Of a stretch of 54,410 bases of DNA, positions 6,593 through 14,144 are shown piece by piece. Under the pieces are notes generated by a model, which was given only the letters and a program-made list of their open reading frames with translations, was not told where the DNA came from and searched no databases. Position 1 is the stretch's first letter. Every line of letters starts with the position of its first letter. A program made the position numbers and the translations under genes. Origin of the DNA: a virus; the IMG/VR virus record IMGVR_UViG_3300044739_000092, positions 1-54,410 of that record; one strand, given 5' to 3'.

Positions 6593-7503
6593 TGGCCGTC
6601 TACCTCGGACAGTGGGAACCCGGATCGCCGAAGTGGCATGCCGCACGCGCCGGCCGGGTCGGCGGGTCCGACATCGCCGCCATCCTCGGCTTGTCGCCGT
6701 GGACGTCCCGGTTCTCCCTGTGGCACGAACGGAAAGGGCTGGTCCCGCAGCAGGCGGAGAAGCCGGAGATGACATGGGGCAAGCGCCTCGAACCCGTCAT
6801 CTGCGACGCCTTCCAGGAAGGGCACCCGGAGTTCACGGTGGTCCGAAAGTCCGGCGCCGTGTTCGCTCACCAACTCCGAGACTGGCAGGTCGCCTCACCG
6901 GACGCACTGCTCGCCCGGCACCAGATGCAGATGGGCGAGTCTCCGTCCGGCCTCGAAGTGAAAACAGACCGGTTCGACATCGGCTGGGGACCCACCGGCA
7001 GCGTCGAAATCCCCCTGTACTACAGGTGCCAAGTCCAGTGGTGCATGGACGTGTTCGACCTGCCCGAGTGGCACGTCGCGTTCCTGTGCTCCGGCTCCGA
7101 CTACCGCGAGTACCTGATCAAAGCCGACCCGGCAGACCAGCAGCTGATGCGCGACGCGGCCCGCGGGTTCCTCGACACGCTAGTCCGGGACGAGCGGCCG
7201 TCCATCGACGACCACGACGCCACATACGAGGCCGTCAAGGCACTGCACCCCGACATCGACACCGCCGACTTCCCCGTCCCACCCGAGCTCGCCGAGGAGT
7301 ACTGCACAGCCCGGCACAAGCTCGCCGCAGCCGAGAAGACAGCGAAGCTCGCCACCAGCCGCCTCGCCGACGCCATGGGCAACGCCCGCCGCGCCCTCCT
7401 CGGCGCACAAACAATCGCCACCCGCCAAGCACGCAACGGCGGCACCCCGTATCTCGTGGCAGGCAAGAACCTGCCCGACTTCAACTTGGAGCAGGCGTCA
7501 TGA
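6592..7503 (+). CDS. YqaJ-type phage exonuclease (lambda exo fold)
   Basis: A 303-residue nuclease of the YqaJ/lambda-exonuclease group, expected to resect dsDNA 5' ends and supply ssDNA to RecT. It shows WHAARAGRVGGSDIAAILGLSPW at residues ~15-37 (the G-x-S-D-x-A-x-x-x-G start of the family), a Glu-rich helix WGKRLEPVICDAFQE, and the metal-binding core SPDALL with LEVKT near residue 120 (Asp then E-x-K). The C-terminal third is helical with a likely coiled coil. It overlaps the RecT gene by four bases, the standard exonuclease-annealase pair. One of the most secure calls in the early region. Confidence 0.9.
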   Translation: MAVYLGQWEPGSPKWHAARAGRVGGSDIAAILGLSPWTSRFSLWHERKGLVPQQAEKPEMTWGKRLEPVICDAFQEGHPEFTVVRKSGAVFAHQLRDWQVASPDALLARHQMQMGESPSGLEVKTDRFDIGWGPTGSVEIPLYYRCQVQWCMDVFDLPEWHVAFLCSGSDYREYLIKADPADQQLMRDAARGFLDTLVRDERPSIDDHDATYEAVKALHPDIDTADFPVPPELAEEYCTARHKLAAAEKTAKLATSRLADAMGNARRALLGAQTIATRQARNGGTPYLVAGKNLPDFNLEQAS

Positions 7504-8399
7504 GCCAGTCCGTCAGCAACGCGGTCGCCACACGAGACAGCGGCCCCGCAGGACTCGTCAAGCAGTACAGCAGCGACTTCTCCAGCCTCCTCCCCTCCCA
7601 CGTCAAGCCCGACACGTGGATCAGACTCGCCGCCGGCGCGCTGAAGAGGGGCAAGCAGATCCAGACCGACCAGGGCCCCCGCTACGAGCTCGAGGTCGCC
7701 GCCGCGAACAACGTCGGCGTGTTCCTCGCCGCGCTCAAGGACGCCGCTCGCCTCGGCCTGGACCCCGGCACCGAGCAGTACTACCTCACACCCCGCAAGG
7801 AGAAGGGGCAGCTGCAGATCCTCGGGATCGTCGGCTACCAGGGCCTCGTCGAGCTGATGTACCGGGCCGGTGCCGTGTCCTCGGTGATCGTCGAGTGCGT
7901 CTACACGCACGACAGGTTCGACTACGTGCTCGGCAAGCACGACCGCCCGATCCACGAGATCAACTGGGACCTGGAGGACCGCGGTCAGCTTCGCCTCGCG
8001 TACGCGTACGCGATCATGCACGGCGGCGCGGTATCGAAGGTTGTCGTCATGAACCGGGCGGCCATCCAGCGGATCAAGGCGTCGTCGCAGGGCGCCACTT
8101 CCGAGCACTCCCCGTGGGTGAAGCACGAGCCGTCGATGTGGATGAAGTCCGCCGCCCGGCAGCTCGCGAAGTGGGTCCCCACCTCCTCGGAGTACATGCG
8201 GGAGCGGCTGAAGGTCGCCGCCGAGGTCGGTCAGGCCGAGTCCCCGGCGCCCGTGCCGGCCGGTCCGCCGATGCCCGGCTCAACCCCAGACGAGGCAGAT
8301 CGGTCGACGGGCGAGATCTTCGACGCCGAGATCGTGGACCCGCCGGCCGATCCGTGGGGCGACGTCAACGTCGCACAGCCGCCGCTGGACGGTGCGTGA
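7500..8399 (+). CDS. recT: RecT-family single-strand annealing protein
   Basis: 299 residues. The RecT core is clear: ARLGLDPGTEQYYLTPRK, LGIVGYQGLVELMYRAG, SVIVECVYTHDRFDY and HSPWVKHEPSMWMKSAARQLAKWVP. It anneals complementary single strands produced by the exonuclease coded just upstream, for phage recombination and concatemer formation. The last ~60 residues are acidic and Pro-rich (APVPAGPPMPGS, then DPPADPWGD), a disordered tail like that of SSB that may bind partners. Starts in a four-base overlap with the exonuclease gene. Confidence 0.93.
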   Translation: MSQSVSNAVATRDSGPAGLVKQYSSDFSSLLPSHVKPDTWIRLAAGALKRGKQIQTDQGPRYELEVAAANNVGVFLAALKDAARLGLDPGTEQYYLTPRKEKGQLQILGIVGYQGLVELMYRAGAVSSVIVECVYTHDRFDYVLGKHDRPIHEINWDLEDRGQLRLAYAYAIMHGGAVSKVVVMNRAAIQRIKASSQGATSEHSPWVKHEPSMWMKSAARQLAKWVPTSSEYMRERLKVAAEVGQAESPAPVPAGPPMPGSTPDEADRSTGEIFDAEIVDPPADPWGDVNVAQPPLDGA

Positions 8400-8986
8400 T
8401 GACCGCCGAGACTCCGGGCACACCAGCAACCACCTGGCCCACCGAGATCACCGCCCGCCGAGCCGCAGTCGCCCTCTGCCGCTTGAACCACGGTAGGCCT
8501 GAGGGTGCCTGCGGCATCTGCTGGACCACGGCGCGCACGGTCCTGGCGAACGTGAACGACGTGGTGGCTGGCCGTGAGGCGGCGGCCCGCGAGGAAGGAC
8601 GCGCCGAGGACCGAAACGAGGTGTACGCCCGAATTGCGGCCCCTATGGCAGAGAGTGATGCCGCGATCGCCCGCCTGCGTGCCGAGGTGGCTGCGGCGCA
8701 GCAGCTCCTCAACATCGCCCTCGACGGCGAGGAGGTCAGCCGCGGCGACCTGGCGTACGACGTGGACACCGTCGTTGACCAGCGCGACGAAGCCCGCCAA
8801 GAGATCGTCCGGCTGGCGCAGAAACGGCTGGAACTGCGCGCCGAGGTGGCGGCGGCCGAACAGCGAGCGACCGATCTTGTCAAGGGGCTCCGTAAGGCCG
8901 TGAAGAACCCTTCGACCGCGTGGGTCGACGCGAACATCATCCGGCTGCTGCTCCGCAACGCCCAGGTCGACGGCGGTGCGTCGTGA
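8399..8986 (+). CDS. 195-residue coiled-coil protein with N-terminal Cys motif
   Basis: The N-terminal part has a CRLNHGRPEGACGICWTTA stretch with three cysteines and a histidine, which could bind zinc. From residue ~50 on it is one long Ala/Glu/Arg coiled coil (AAREEGRAEDRNEVYARIA; ARLRAEVAAAQQLLNIAL; ELRAEVAAAEQRATDLV). Located between recT and the resolvase gene with one-base and four-base junctions, so it may take part in DNA metabolism. No family recognised. Confidence 0.6.
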   Translation: MTAETPGTPATTWPTEITARRAAVALCRLNHGRPEGACGICWTTARTVLANVNDVVAGREAAAREEGRAEDRNEVYARIAAPMAESDAAIARLRAEVAAAQQLLNIALDGEEVSRGDLAYDVDTVVDQRDEARQEIVRLAQKRLELRAEVAAAEQRATDLVKGLRKAVKNPSTAWVDANIIRLLLRNAQVDGGAS

Positions 8987-9543
8987 CTGCCGCCGCGAAC
9001 CGCTGGCCCACTGTGCTCGGCATCGACCCGAGTCTCACCGCGACCGGCATCAGTGACGGCTGCGCGACGTGGCTGGTCAAGTCCAAGGGAACCGGGGACG
9101 CGACGCTGTTCGACCGGTCCTGGCGGCTCGCTGAGCTTCGCGCCGCGATCACCAACCACATCGCGACCCGCCCACACGTCGACCTGGTCGTCATCGAGCA
9201 GCCCGCGTTCTCCCGGCAGAACGGCCACATGCATGACCGGTCTGGGCTGTGGTGGCTCGTCGTCGACTGGACCGTGTTCCACGGCATCCCCGTCGTCGAG
9301 GTGTCCCCGACCGCGCTCAAGAAGTACGCCACCGGGTCGGGCGCGGCGAAGAAGTCCGCTGTCATCGACGCGACCGCCCGCCGGTTCCCGGAGGTGGACA
9401 CGGGCGGCGGTGACGACAACCGCTGCGATGCCCTGTGGCTGTCCGTCATGGGCATCGACCACCTCGGTGGTGACTCCGTTGTCCCGGCCGCGCAGCGCGC
9501 CGTCCTCGACAAGGTCGCCTGGCCGAAGGCGGTGTCCGCATGA
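8983..9543 (+). CDS. RuvC-like Holliday junction resolvase
   Basis: 186 residues with the RuvC/RNase H order of acidic residues: LGIDPSLTATGI at ~11-22 (first Asp), LVVIEQPAFS (Glu), and GGGDDNRCDALWLSVMG with the C-terminal Asp pair. It should cut branched DNA made by the exonuclease/RecT system or during packaging. It is a little longer than E. coli RuvC (173) and is of the phage/actinobacterial type. GTG start in a four-base overlap. Confidence 0.85.
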   Translation: MTAAANRWPTVLGIDPSLTATGISDGCATWLVKSKGTGDATLFDRSWRLAELRAAITNHIATRPHVDLVVIEQPAFSRQNGHMHDRSGLWWLVVDWTVFHGIPVVEVSPTALKKYATGSGAAKKSAVIDATARRFPEVDTGGGDDNRCDALWLSVMGIDHLGGDSVVPAAQRAVLDKVAWPKAVSA

Positions 9544-9770
9544 CGATCGTCCTGTTGGCCGCGTTCGTGGTCCTCGCCGTCGGGTCGCTCGCCGGGCTCG
9601 GGGCCGCCGCGTGGCAGGGCTGGTGCGACGCATCCGCCCGGGTCACCACATGCCTCAACACCATCGAACCGCCGGACCTGTCCACGGAGTTCGACCAGTA
9701 CGTCGATGACGCGCTGCACCTCGTCGGCAACGACTGGGACACCGCATTCCGGAAGGAGCTGGCCCCGTGA
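9540..9770 (+). CDS. Small membrane protein, one N-terminal TM segment
   Basis: 76 residues. An N-terminal hydrophobic helix (IVLLAAFVVLAVGSLAGLGAAAW) is followed by an acidic soluble tail ending DTAFRKELAP. It could be a single-pass membrane protein with its tail outside or inside the cell. Both ends are in four-base overlaps. Function unknown. Confidence 0.6.
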   Translation: MTIVLLAAFVVLAVGSLAGLGAAAWQGWCDASARVTTCLNTIEPPDLSTEFDQYVDDALHLVGNDWDTAFRKELAP

Positions 9771-9988
9771 TCGCCACCGACCAGCGCACCAACGGCCACC
9801 AGTACCAGATCGCCTGGGTGCACGGGCACGCCACCGTCGGGCCCCGCTGCACTGATCCGTGCCCGTGGACCGGCACCCCGTGGCGCCCCGAACAGGGCAG
9901 CCCGGCACGCATCTACGAGGCCGCCCGCGAGTGGCACGAGCACGCCGCCACCGCCGCCCCCATCACCCGAGAGGAGATCGCGTCGTGA
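9767..9988 (+). CDS. 73-residue protein of unknown function
   Basis: Contains CTDPCPWTGTPWRPEQ with two Cys, His-rich flanks and a C-terminal helix. The W/P-rich centre resembles small actinophage proteins of unknown role. Start and stop lie in four-base overlaps. Confidence 0.55.
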   Translation: MIATDQRTNGHQYQIAWVHGHATVGPRCTDPCPWTGTPWRPEQGSPARIYEAAREWHEHAATAAPITREEIAS

Positions 9989-10383
9989 CCGGCCGCAGGA
10001 ACCCCACACGCATCGCATCCGGCGTCACCTACCGCGACGCAGAACGCCCCCTCGGCACCTGCGCCACCGGCCAATACGACACCGAAATGTGGACCGTCGA
10101 AAAAACCCGACTCACCGACAACAACCAAGCCGCCATCCACCTCTGCCACACCTGCCCCATCCACGACTGGTGCGCCACCCAACCCACCAACCCCGGCACC
10201 ATCCAAGCCGGCATCCACACCCCACACGGCAACCGCGACGGACGCCGCAAAACCGACAACGTGTGCGGCAGCAGCGCCGGCTACACCCGACACCGCAACC
10301 GCGGCGAAGAAGCCTGCCGCCCCTGCCTCAACGCCGAAGCCGCCGCCACCGCCTCACGCCGCGCCCGAAAGACCGCCGCATGA
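9985..10383 (+). CDS. WhiB-like iron-sulfur transcription factor
   Basis: 132 residues. The first domain carries the four cysteines of WhiB proteins: a Cys near residue 26 (GTCATG), then C-x27-C-x2-C-x5-C ending CHTCPIHDWC, which would hold a 4Fe-4S cluster. The usual G-V/I-W-G-G turn is replaced by AGIHTPHG, so contact with the host sigma factor may differ. A second Cys block (VCGSSAGYTRHRNRGEEACRPC) follows, a short motif seen alone in other actinobacterial proteins. WhiB-like proteins are restricted to actinobacteria and their phages; the phage TM4 one alters host division and superinfection. Codon use is strongly C-ending with many CGA and CAC codons. Confidence 0.8.
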   Translation: MTGRRNPTRIASGVTYRDAERPLGTCATGQYDTEMWTVEKTRLTDNNQAAIHLCHTCPIHDWCATQPTNPGTIQAGIHTPHGNRDGRRKTDNVCGSSAGYTRHRNRGEEACRPCLNAEAAATASRRARKTAA

Positions 10384-10775
10384 ACGTCGACCGGCGGTTC
10401 GACAACGCCATCCCCGACGCCCTCCGGCTCATCGACATCGTCCACGGCAACGGAAGCGCCAACGACGTTGCTCAGGCACTCCAGACCGCCGACATACCGG
10501 CCGTGCTCGTAGTGCTGGCAGCGCTGGTCCCCGACGACCAGACCGTCACCCAGCTCCTCGCCTGGAACCGGCCCCTCCACTCCACCAGCCGCACCAACAC
10601 AACCTGGTCCATCGCCCGCCGCACCGTCCCCGTCACCCCCGAGATCCGCGCCCTACACGCCGAACACCGGCGCCTCCGCGACTCCGGACGACCCGTCCCC
10701 CAGCACGTCGCCGACGGGGAACGCGCATACCAGCAGGTCAAGAAGCGCGGCCAGAGAGCGAGGACGGCCGCATGA
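10380..10775 (+). CDS. 131-residue protein of unknown function
   Basis: A helical N-terminal half (IPDALRLIDIVHGNGSANDVAQAL, then two hydrophobic helices AVLVVLAALVPDDQ) and a basic C-terminus with a helix and many Arg (GERAYQQVKKRGQRAR). This is the composition of a small DNA-binding protein, but no HTH is convincing. Four-base overlaps at both ends. Confidence 0.55.
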   Translation: MNVDRRFDNAIPDALRLIDIVHGNGSANDVAQALQTADIPAVLVVLAALVPDDQTVTQLLAWNRPLHSTSRTNTTWSIARRTVPVTPEIRALHAEHRRLRDSGRPVPQHVADGERAYQQVKKRGQRARTAA

Positions 10776-10945
10776 GGCCCGCCGCCCCCGTCACCTACAC
10801 CGCCGCATGCCCCAACTGCGGCCACGACACCACCTGGACCACCGTCGCCCACGACACCACATCCACACTCATGCCCACCGCCATAAGCGTCACCGACGGC
10901 GGCAACTGCGAATGCACCCCGCCAGCCGGAGACGTGGCCGCATGA
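10772..10945 (+). CDS. 57-residue zinc-ribbon-like protein
   Basis: A short protein with CPNCGHDTTW near the start and CECTPP near the end (C-x2-C and C-x-C), a likely zinc ribbon. ATG in a four-base overlap with the previous gene and stop in a four-base overlap with the methyltransferase start. No function assigned. Confidence 0.6.
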   Translation: MRPAAPVTYTAACPNCGHDTTWTTVAHDTTSTLMPTAISVTDGGNCECTPPAGDVAA

Positions 10946-11619
10946 GACCACTCCGAGTCCTCGACGCCTGCTGTGGCGCAGGTGGCGCCACCCGCGGCTA
11001 CCAGCAAGCCGGGTTCCATGTCACCGGGATCGACATCGAGCCCCAGCCCAACTACTGCGGCGACGAATTCATCCAAGGCGACGCCCTCGAGTACATCCGG
11101 CAGCACGGCCACGAGTACGACTTCATCCACGCCTCCTGGCCCTGCCAGGCCGGCTGCACCCTCACCGCCGGCACCAACCAGGGCCGCGAATATCCGCAGC
11201 TCATCCCCGACGGGCGCGCCGCCATGCAGACCACCGGACGTCCGTGGGTCATCGAGAACCCGCCCGGCCGGGCGCCGATGCGGCGCGACCTGATGCTGTG
11301 TGGCGACATGTTCGGCGGGCTCGCCGTCATCCGGCACCGCATCTTCGAACTCGACGGCATCACTGTCCCGCAGCCCGCCCACCCGAAGCACCGCGGCCGA
11401 GTCGCCGGCATGCGCCACGGCCAGTGGTTCGAGGGCCCGTACTTCGCCGTGTACGGCGACGGGGGCGGCAAGGGCACAGTCGCGCAGTGGCAGGCCGCTA
11501 TGGGCATTGACTGGACCGGCGTCCGCAAGGAGATCGCCGAAGCCATCCCGCCGGCGTACGCCCTCTACATCGGACTCCACGTCCGCGCGCAGCTCCTCAC
11601 CGCGGAGGTGGCCGCGTGA
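10942..11619 (+). CDS. Small C5-cytosine DNA methyltransferase-like protein
   Basis: 225 residues. Motif I is clear (LDACCGAGGATRGYQQAGF, residues ~7-25), GIDIEPQP is motif II, HASWPCQ (~65-71) is motif IV with the nucleophile Cys, and WVIENPPG takes the place of the ENV motif VI. RHRIFEL corresponds to motif VIII. Typical enzymes are 300-450 residues with a large target-recognition domain, which is nearly absent here. Phage versions of this size are probably solitary methylases protecting the phage from host restriction. No restriction partner is adjacent, so anti-restriction or regulation is the likely role. Confidence 0.8.
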   Translation: MRPLRVLDACCGAGGATRGYQQAGFHVTGIDIEPQPNYCGDEFIQGDALEYIRQHGHEYDFIHASWPCQAGCTLTAGTNQGREYPQLIPDGRAAMQTTGRPWVIENPPGRAPMRRDLMLCGDMFGGLAVIRHRIFELDGITVPQPAHPKHRGRVAGMRHGQWFEGPYFAVYGDGGGKGTVAQWQAAMGIDWTGVRKEIAEAIPPAYALYIGLHVRAQLLTAEVAA

Positions 11620-11804
11620 GCCGCGCCCGCCTCACGGTGCCGCCGCACGGCCACCAGCCCACCGGCTACGGCGCCATGCCCCACCTCGACCCCTGCGGAC
11701 GCGACGGCTGCGGCATGCCACCCGCACACCACATCCACCACACCGGCGACCAGCCCGTACGAGACCTCACCGAACCGACCCACCCACGCGAGGAGGAGAC
11801 GTGA
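11616..11804 (+). CDS. 62-residue His/Pro/Cys-rich protein
   Basis: A small protein with DPCGRDGCGMPPAHHIHHTG, a likely metal-binding cluster. GTG start in a four-base overlap with the methyltransferase gene and stop in a four-base overlap with the next. Found in a run of similar small proteins; no function known. Confidence 0.55.
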   Translation: MSRARLTVPPHGHQPTGYGAMPHLDPCGRDGCGMPPAHHIHHTGDQPVRDLTEPTHPREEET

Positions 11805-12001
11805 CCCCCTGCCCGCGGCCGGACAAGCTCCGGCACACCACCCCAGCCGCCGCATGGGCACACGCCCGAGCCCTCCGCCGCAACGGCGGCAGCCCCGACA
11901 TCAAGCCCTACTACTGCCGCGACCACCAAGCGTGGCACGTCGGACACGACCCCAGGTCGCTGCGCCGACGCATCCACCACGCACTCAGGAAGGCCGCCTG
12001 A
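11801..12001 (+). CDS. 66-residue protein of unknown function
   Basis: Basic protein with IKPYYCRDHQAWHVGH in the middle, matching a recurring short family in actinophages (YxCxxCxxWHxG-like), here with only one Cys. It lies before the HNH gene with a one-base stop/start junction. Function unknown. Confidence 0.6.
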   Translation: MTPCPRPDKLRHTTPAAAWAHARALRRNGGSPDIKPYYCRDHQAWHVGHDPRSLRRRIHHALRKAA

Positions 12002-12585
12002 TGGCCGTCAGCAGACGACTCCGCTACGAGATCCTGCGACGCGACAACCACGTCTGTCGCTACTGCGGTGTCGCGGCGCCCGACGTCCCGCTCACCGTGG
12101 ATCACGTCGTACCCGTCGCGCTCGGCGGCACCGACGACCCCACGAACCTGGTCGCCGCCTGCCAGCCCTGTAACGCCGGCAAGAGCTCGAGCTCACCTGA
12201 TGCCCCGCTCGTCGCCGACGTGGCTGCGGATGCCCTGCGGTGGTCCCAAGCCATGTATTGGGTCGCGTTCCACTTCGAGACTGAGCTGCTGTCTCGGCAG
12301 GGGTACCGGATGCACGTCGATCACGTCTGGTCTGAGTGGACCTACGGGCCGCAGAAGCTGCCAGTCCCCAGGCCGATCGACTGGCAGGACTCAGTGGACA
12401 GGTTCGTCATCGCCGGCATGACTGAGCAGCTTCTCACCGAAGCGATCCGCAAGGCCATGGCGGCCACCAATGTCAGCCCCGACAGCACCTGGCGGTACTT
12501 CTGTGGCATCGCCTGGCGGCAGATCAAGGAGATGCAGGAAGTCGCCCGCGAGGTCGTCACCATCGAAGACGGGGCGGTGGACTGA
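12001..12585 (+). CDS. HNH endonuclease
   Basis: 194 residues. The HNH domain covers the first ~65: RRLRYEILRRDNHVCRYCG, VDHVVPVALGGTDDPTNL and CQPCNAGKSS, with the C-x2-C and C-x2-C zinc pairs and the DH...N...K active site. The remaining 130 residues form a helical domain rich in Trp that is not part of the usual HNH. It stands directly before the replication initiator with a one-base junction, so it may be a helicase-loader-like accessory or a homing-type nuclease kept in the replication module. Confidence 0.82.
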   Translation: MAVSRRLRYEILRRDNHVCRYCGVAAPDVPLTVDHVVPVALGGTDDPTNLVAACQPCNAGKSSSSPDAPLVADVAADALRWSQAMYWVAFHFETELLSRQGYRMHVDHVWSEWTYGPQKLPVPRPIDWQDSVDRFVIAGMTEQLLTEAIRKAMAATNVSPDSTWRYFCGIAWRQIKEMQEVAREVVTIEDGAVD

Positions 12586-13634
12586 TGGCCCGCCACTTCG
12601 CCCAGCTCGAGGTCGCCATCTGGCGCGACCCCGACTTCAAGGCACGCAGTTCGGCGGCGCAGCGCATGTTCATGGTGCTGTTCTCCCAAGCTCCCCTCAG
12701 CCCGGCCGGCGTCCTGACCCTCGCCATCAAGAAGTGGTCCGGATTCGCGCCCGACACCACCCAGGACGACATCCGTGTCGCGCTGGCCGAGCTCGAGCAG
12801 CACCGGTTCGTGGTGGTCGATGAGGACACCGAGGAGCTGTTGGTGCGGTCGTTCATCCGCCGGGATGGGGGGTGGAAGAACCACCTGAAGATGTGGCCCG
12901 GGATCCGGGCTGCGGCGCTCCAGGTCGAGTCGCCGGTGCTTCGTCGGTCGATCGCTCGAGAGCTTCAGCGGCTACCTGCCGATCGCCGTCCGGGTGACGT
13001 GCCATCGGTGATCCGCGAGCTGTGCGTGAGTGATGGCATCGGTGATGGCATCGGTGATGCGATAGGCGACCGGCCCACAGATCCGGCTGTTTCTGTGGAT
13101 AACCCGGATAGCCGCAGGTCAATCGGTGATGACATCGGTGACCAGGTCAGTGATGCGGACGGTGATGGCATCGCCTCTGGTGTAGGTGAGTACTTACGTA
13201 GGAAGGAGACACCTGCACCTACACCAGGAACTACACCTCCACCGTCGCGTCCCGAACCGCAGGCACTTCCGGCCGATCTCGGCGAACAAGCGGGGGCGGA
13301 GGGGCAGCCTCGAGACCTCATGGGGAGCCTCATCGCTCAGGTGCAGGACGTCCGCCCTGAGTGGGGATCGACCGCGATCCGAACCACCCTCGAGCGGGCC
13401 CGTGCCGACGGCCGGCCGTGGCACCTGACCCGTGACGCCATGATCCGGGTCGCCAACGCCCCGGACTCCCGTGCGCCGGCACGGCTGCTCGAGCAGGGCC
13501 CGTGGTGGAACGAGGCCGCCAACGGCTCCGGGGTGAAGCCTCCGCGGCCGGCGGACCTGAAGAAGTGCCCGACCCATCCGGGTGAGCTGGCGTCGAACTG
13601 CCGTTGCTGTGCTGCGGATCGGAAGGCGTCGTGA
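12585..13634 (+). CDS. Phage replication initiator / replisome organiser with internal origin
   Basis: 349 residues. The N-terminal ~125 residues are a winged-helix domain of replisome organisers: FAQLEVAIWRDPDFKARS, AQRMFMVLFSQ, PDTTQDDIRVALAELEQ, FVVVDEDTEELLVRSF. A low-complexity linker follows with the tetrapeptide repeat GDGI/GDAI/GDDI, coded by 12-bp iterons, then a Pro-rich stretch. The C-terminal part (~230-349) is helical and ends with a Cys cluster (KKCPTHPGELASNCRCC). This order (DNA-binding domain, iteron-coded linker, protein-interaction tail) matches lambda O and other initiators that carry their origin inside the gene. It should load a host or phage helicase; no phage helicase gene is seen here. 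Confidence 0.75.
   Translation: MARHFAQLEVAIWRDPDFKARSSAAQRMFMVLFSQAPLSPAGVLTLAIKKWSGFAPDTTQDDIRVALAELEQHRFVVVDEDTEELLVRSFIRRDGGWKNHLKMWPGIRAAALQVESPVLRRSIARELQRLPADRRPGDVPSVIRELCVSDGIGDGIGDAIGDRPTDPAVSVDNPDSRRSIGDDIGDQVSDADGDGIASGVGEYLRRKETPAPTPGTTPPPSRPEPQALPADLGEQAGAEGQPRDLMGSLIAQVQDVRPEWGSTAIRTTLERARADGRPWHLTRDAMIRVANAPDSRAPARLLEQGPWWNEAANGSGVKPPRPADLKKCPTHPGELASNCRCCAADRKAS
13032..13227 (+). other. Putative phage replication origin: iterons, DnaA box, inverted repeat
   Basis: Within the initiator gene lie 9-bp near-palindromes of the form GATGNCATC in strict 12-bp phase. Set one is at 13032, 13044 and a weaker 13056; set two is at 13128, 13140 (GACCAGGTC), a weaker 13152, and 13164. Between them is TGTGGATAA (13094-13102), the exact complement of the classic DnaA box TTATCCACA. 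Downstream, the 12-bp arms CTGGTGTAGGTG (13177-13188) and CACCTACACCAG (13216-13227) form an inverted repeat around 27 bases that include an AT-richer stretch. Repeats are observed; origin function is inferred by analogy with lambda ori. Confidence 0.65.
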
Positions 13635-13672
13635 AGGACCGGCACGAGCTCACCGAGGGTGGTGCGGCGTGA
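13631..13672 (+). CDS. 13-residue relay micro-ORF
   Basis: VKDRHELTEGGAA, starting in a four-base overlap with the initiator gene and ending in a four-base overlap with the next start. It fills what would be the only gap in the overlap chain, and it contains the GAGGG purine run that can serve the next start. Most likely its translation, not its product, matters. Confidence 0.4.
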   Translation: MKDRHELTEGGAA

Positions 13673-13857
13673 TCCGTATCCAGCAGCGGTGTCTGCATTG
13701 CAGGCATCTGGTTTTGGTGACTGCCGCTGCTGTGGGGTTGGTGTGGACGTGTGATGCGTGTCCGGATTTGCGTGGTTGTAATGCGCGGCCGGGTCGTTGT
13801 GTGACCGGCCGTTCCCTGACCCAGCGAGTTCCAACCGAAGGAGACACCGAGTCATGA
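13669..13857 (+). CDS. 62-residue Cys-rich zinc-binding-like protein
   Basis: Contains CLHCRH, CDACPDLRGCNARPGRC, six cysteines in pairs typical of a small zinc ribbon. Unlike its neighbours it uses G/T-ending codons (GTG TGT GCG). GTG start in a four-base overlap with the relay ORF. Function unknown. Confidence 0.55.
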   Translation: MIRIQQRCLHCRHLVLVTAAAVGLVWTCDACPDLRGCNARPGRCVTGRSLTQRVPTEGDTES

Positions 13858-14144
13858 CCGTGTACGTGGACGACATGCGCCGCCCGCAGACCGTGGGACG
13901 AGTGCGCGGCAGCTGGTCGCACCTGTTCGCCGACACCCGCGAGGAACTGCATGCGTTCGCCGCCCAGCTCGGGCAGAAGCGGTCGTGGTTCCAGGATCAC
14001 CCGACGCGCTGGCACTACGACGTGACCGACTCCGTCCGAGCCCGGGCGTTGGCGCTCGGGGCACAGCCGATGGCTTACCCCCGCGAGGTCGGCGCGTTCT
14101 TCGCCGCGCGTTCCCGCGCTGCTCGCGCCGAGAACCCGTCGTGA
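13854..14144 (+). CDS. DUF4031-like protein
   Basis: 96 residues: MTVYVDDMRRP, SHLFADTREELHAFAAQLG, KRSWFQDHPTRWHYDVTD and RARALALGAQPM, which is the full DUF4031 pattern (YVDD, HLFADT, WFQ, HYDV). These proteins are common in actinobacteria and phages and have no proven function. Good ribosome site GAAGGAGA before the ATG, suggesting fresh initiation here within the coupled chain. Confidence 0.75.
   Translation: MTVYVDDMRRPQTVGRVRGSWSHLFADTREELHAFAAQLGQKRSWFQDHPTRWHYDVTDSVRARALALGAQPMAYPREVGAFFAARSRAARAENPS

Noticed and set aside
13001-13230. CRISPR array at the clustered repeats
   Set aside because: Units are 9-12 bp, in phase with the reading frame, without spacers of constant length and without cas genes; they fit iterons.
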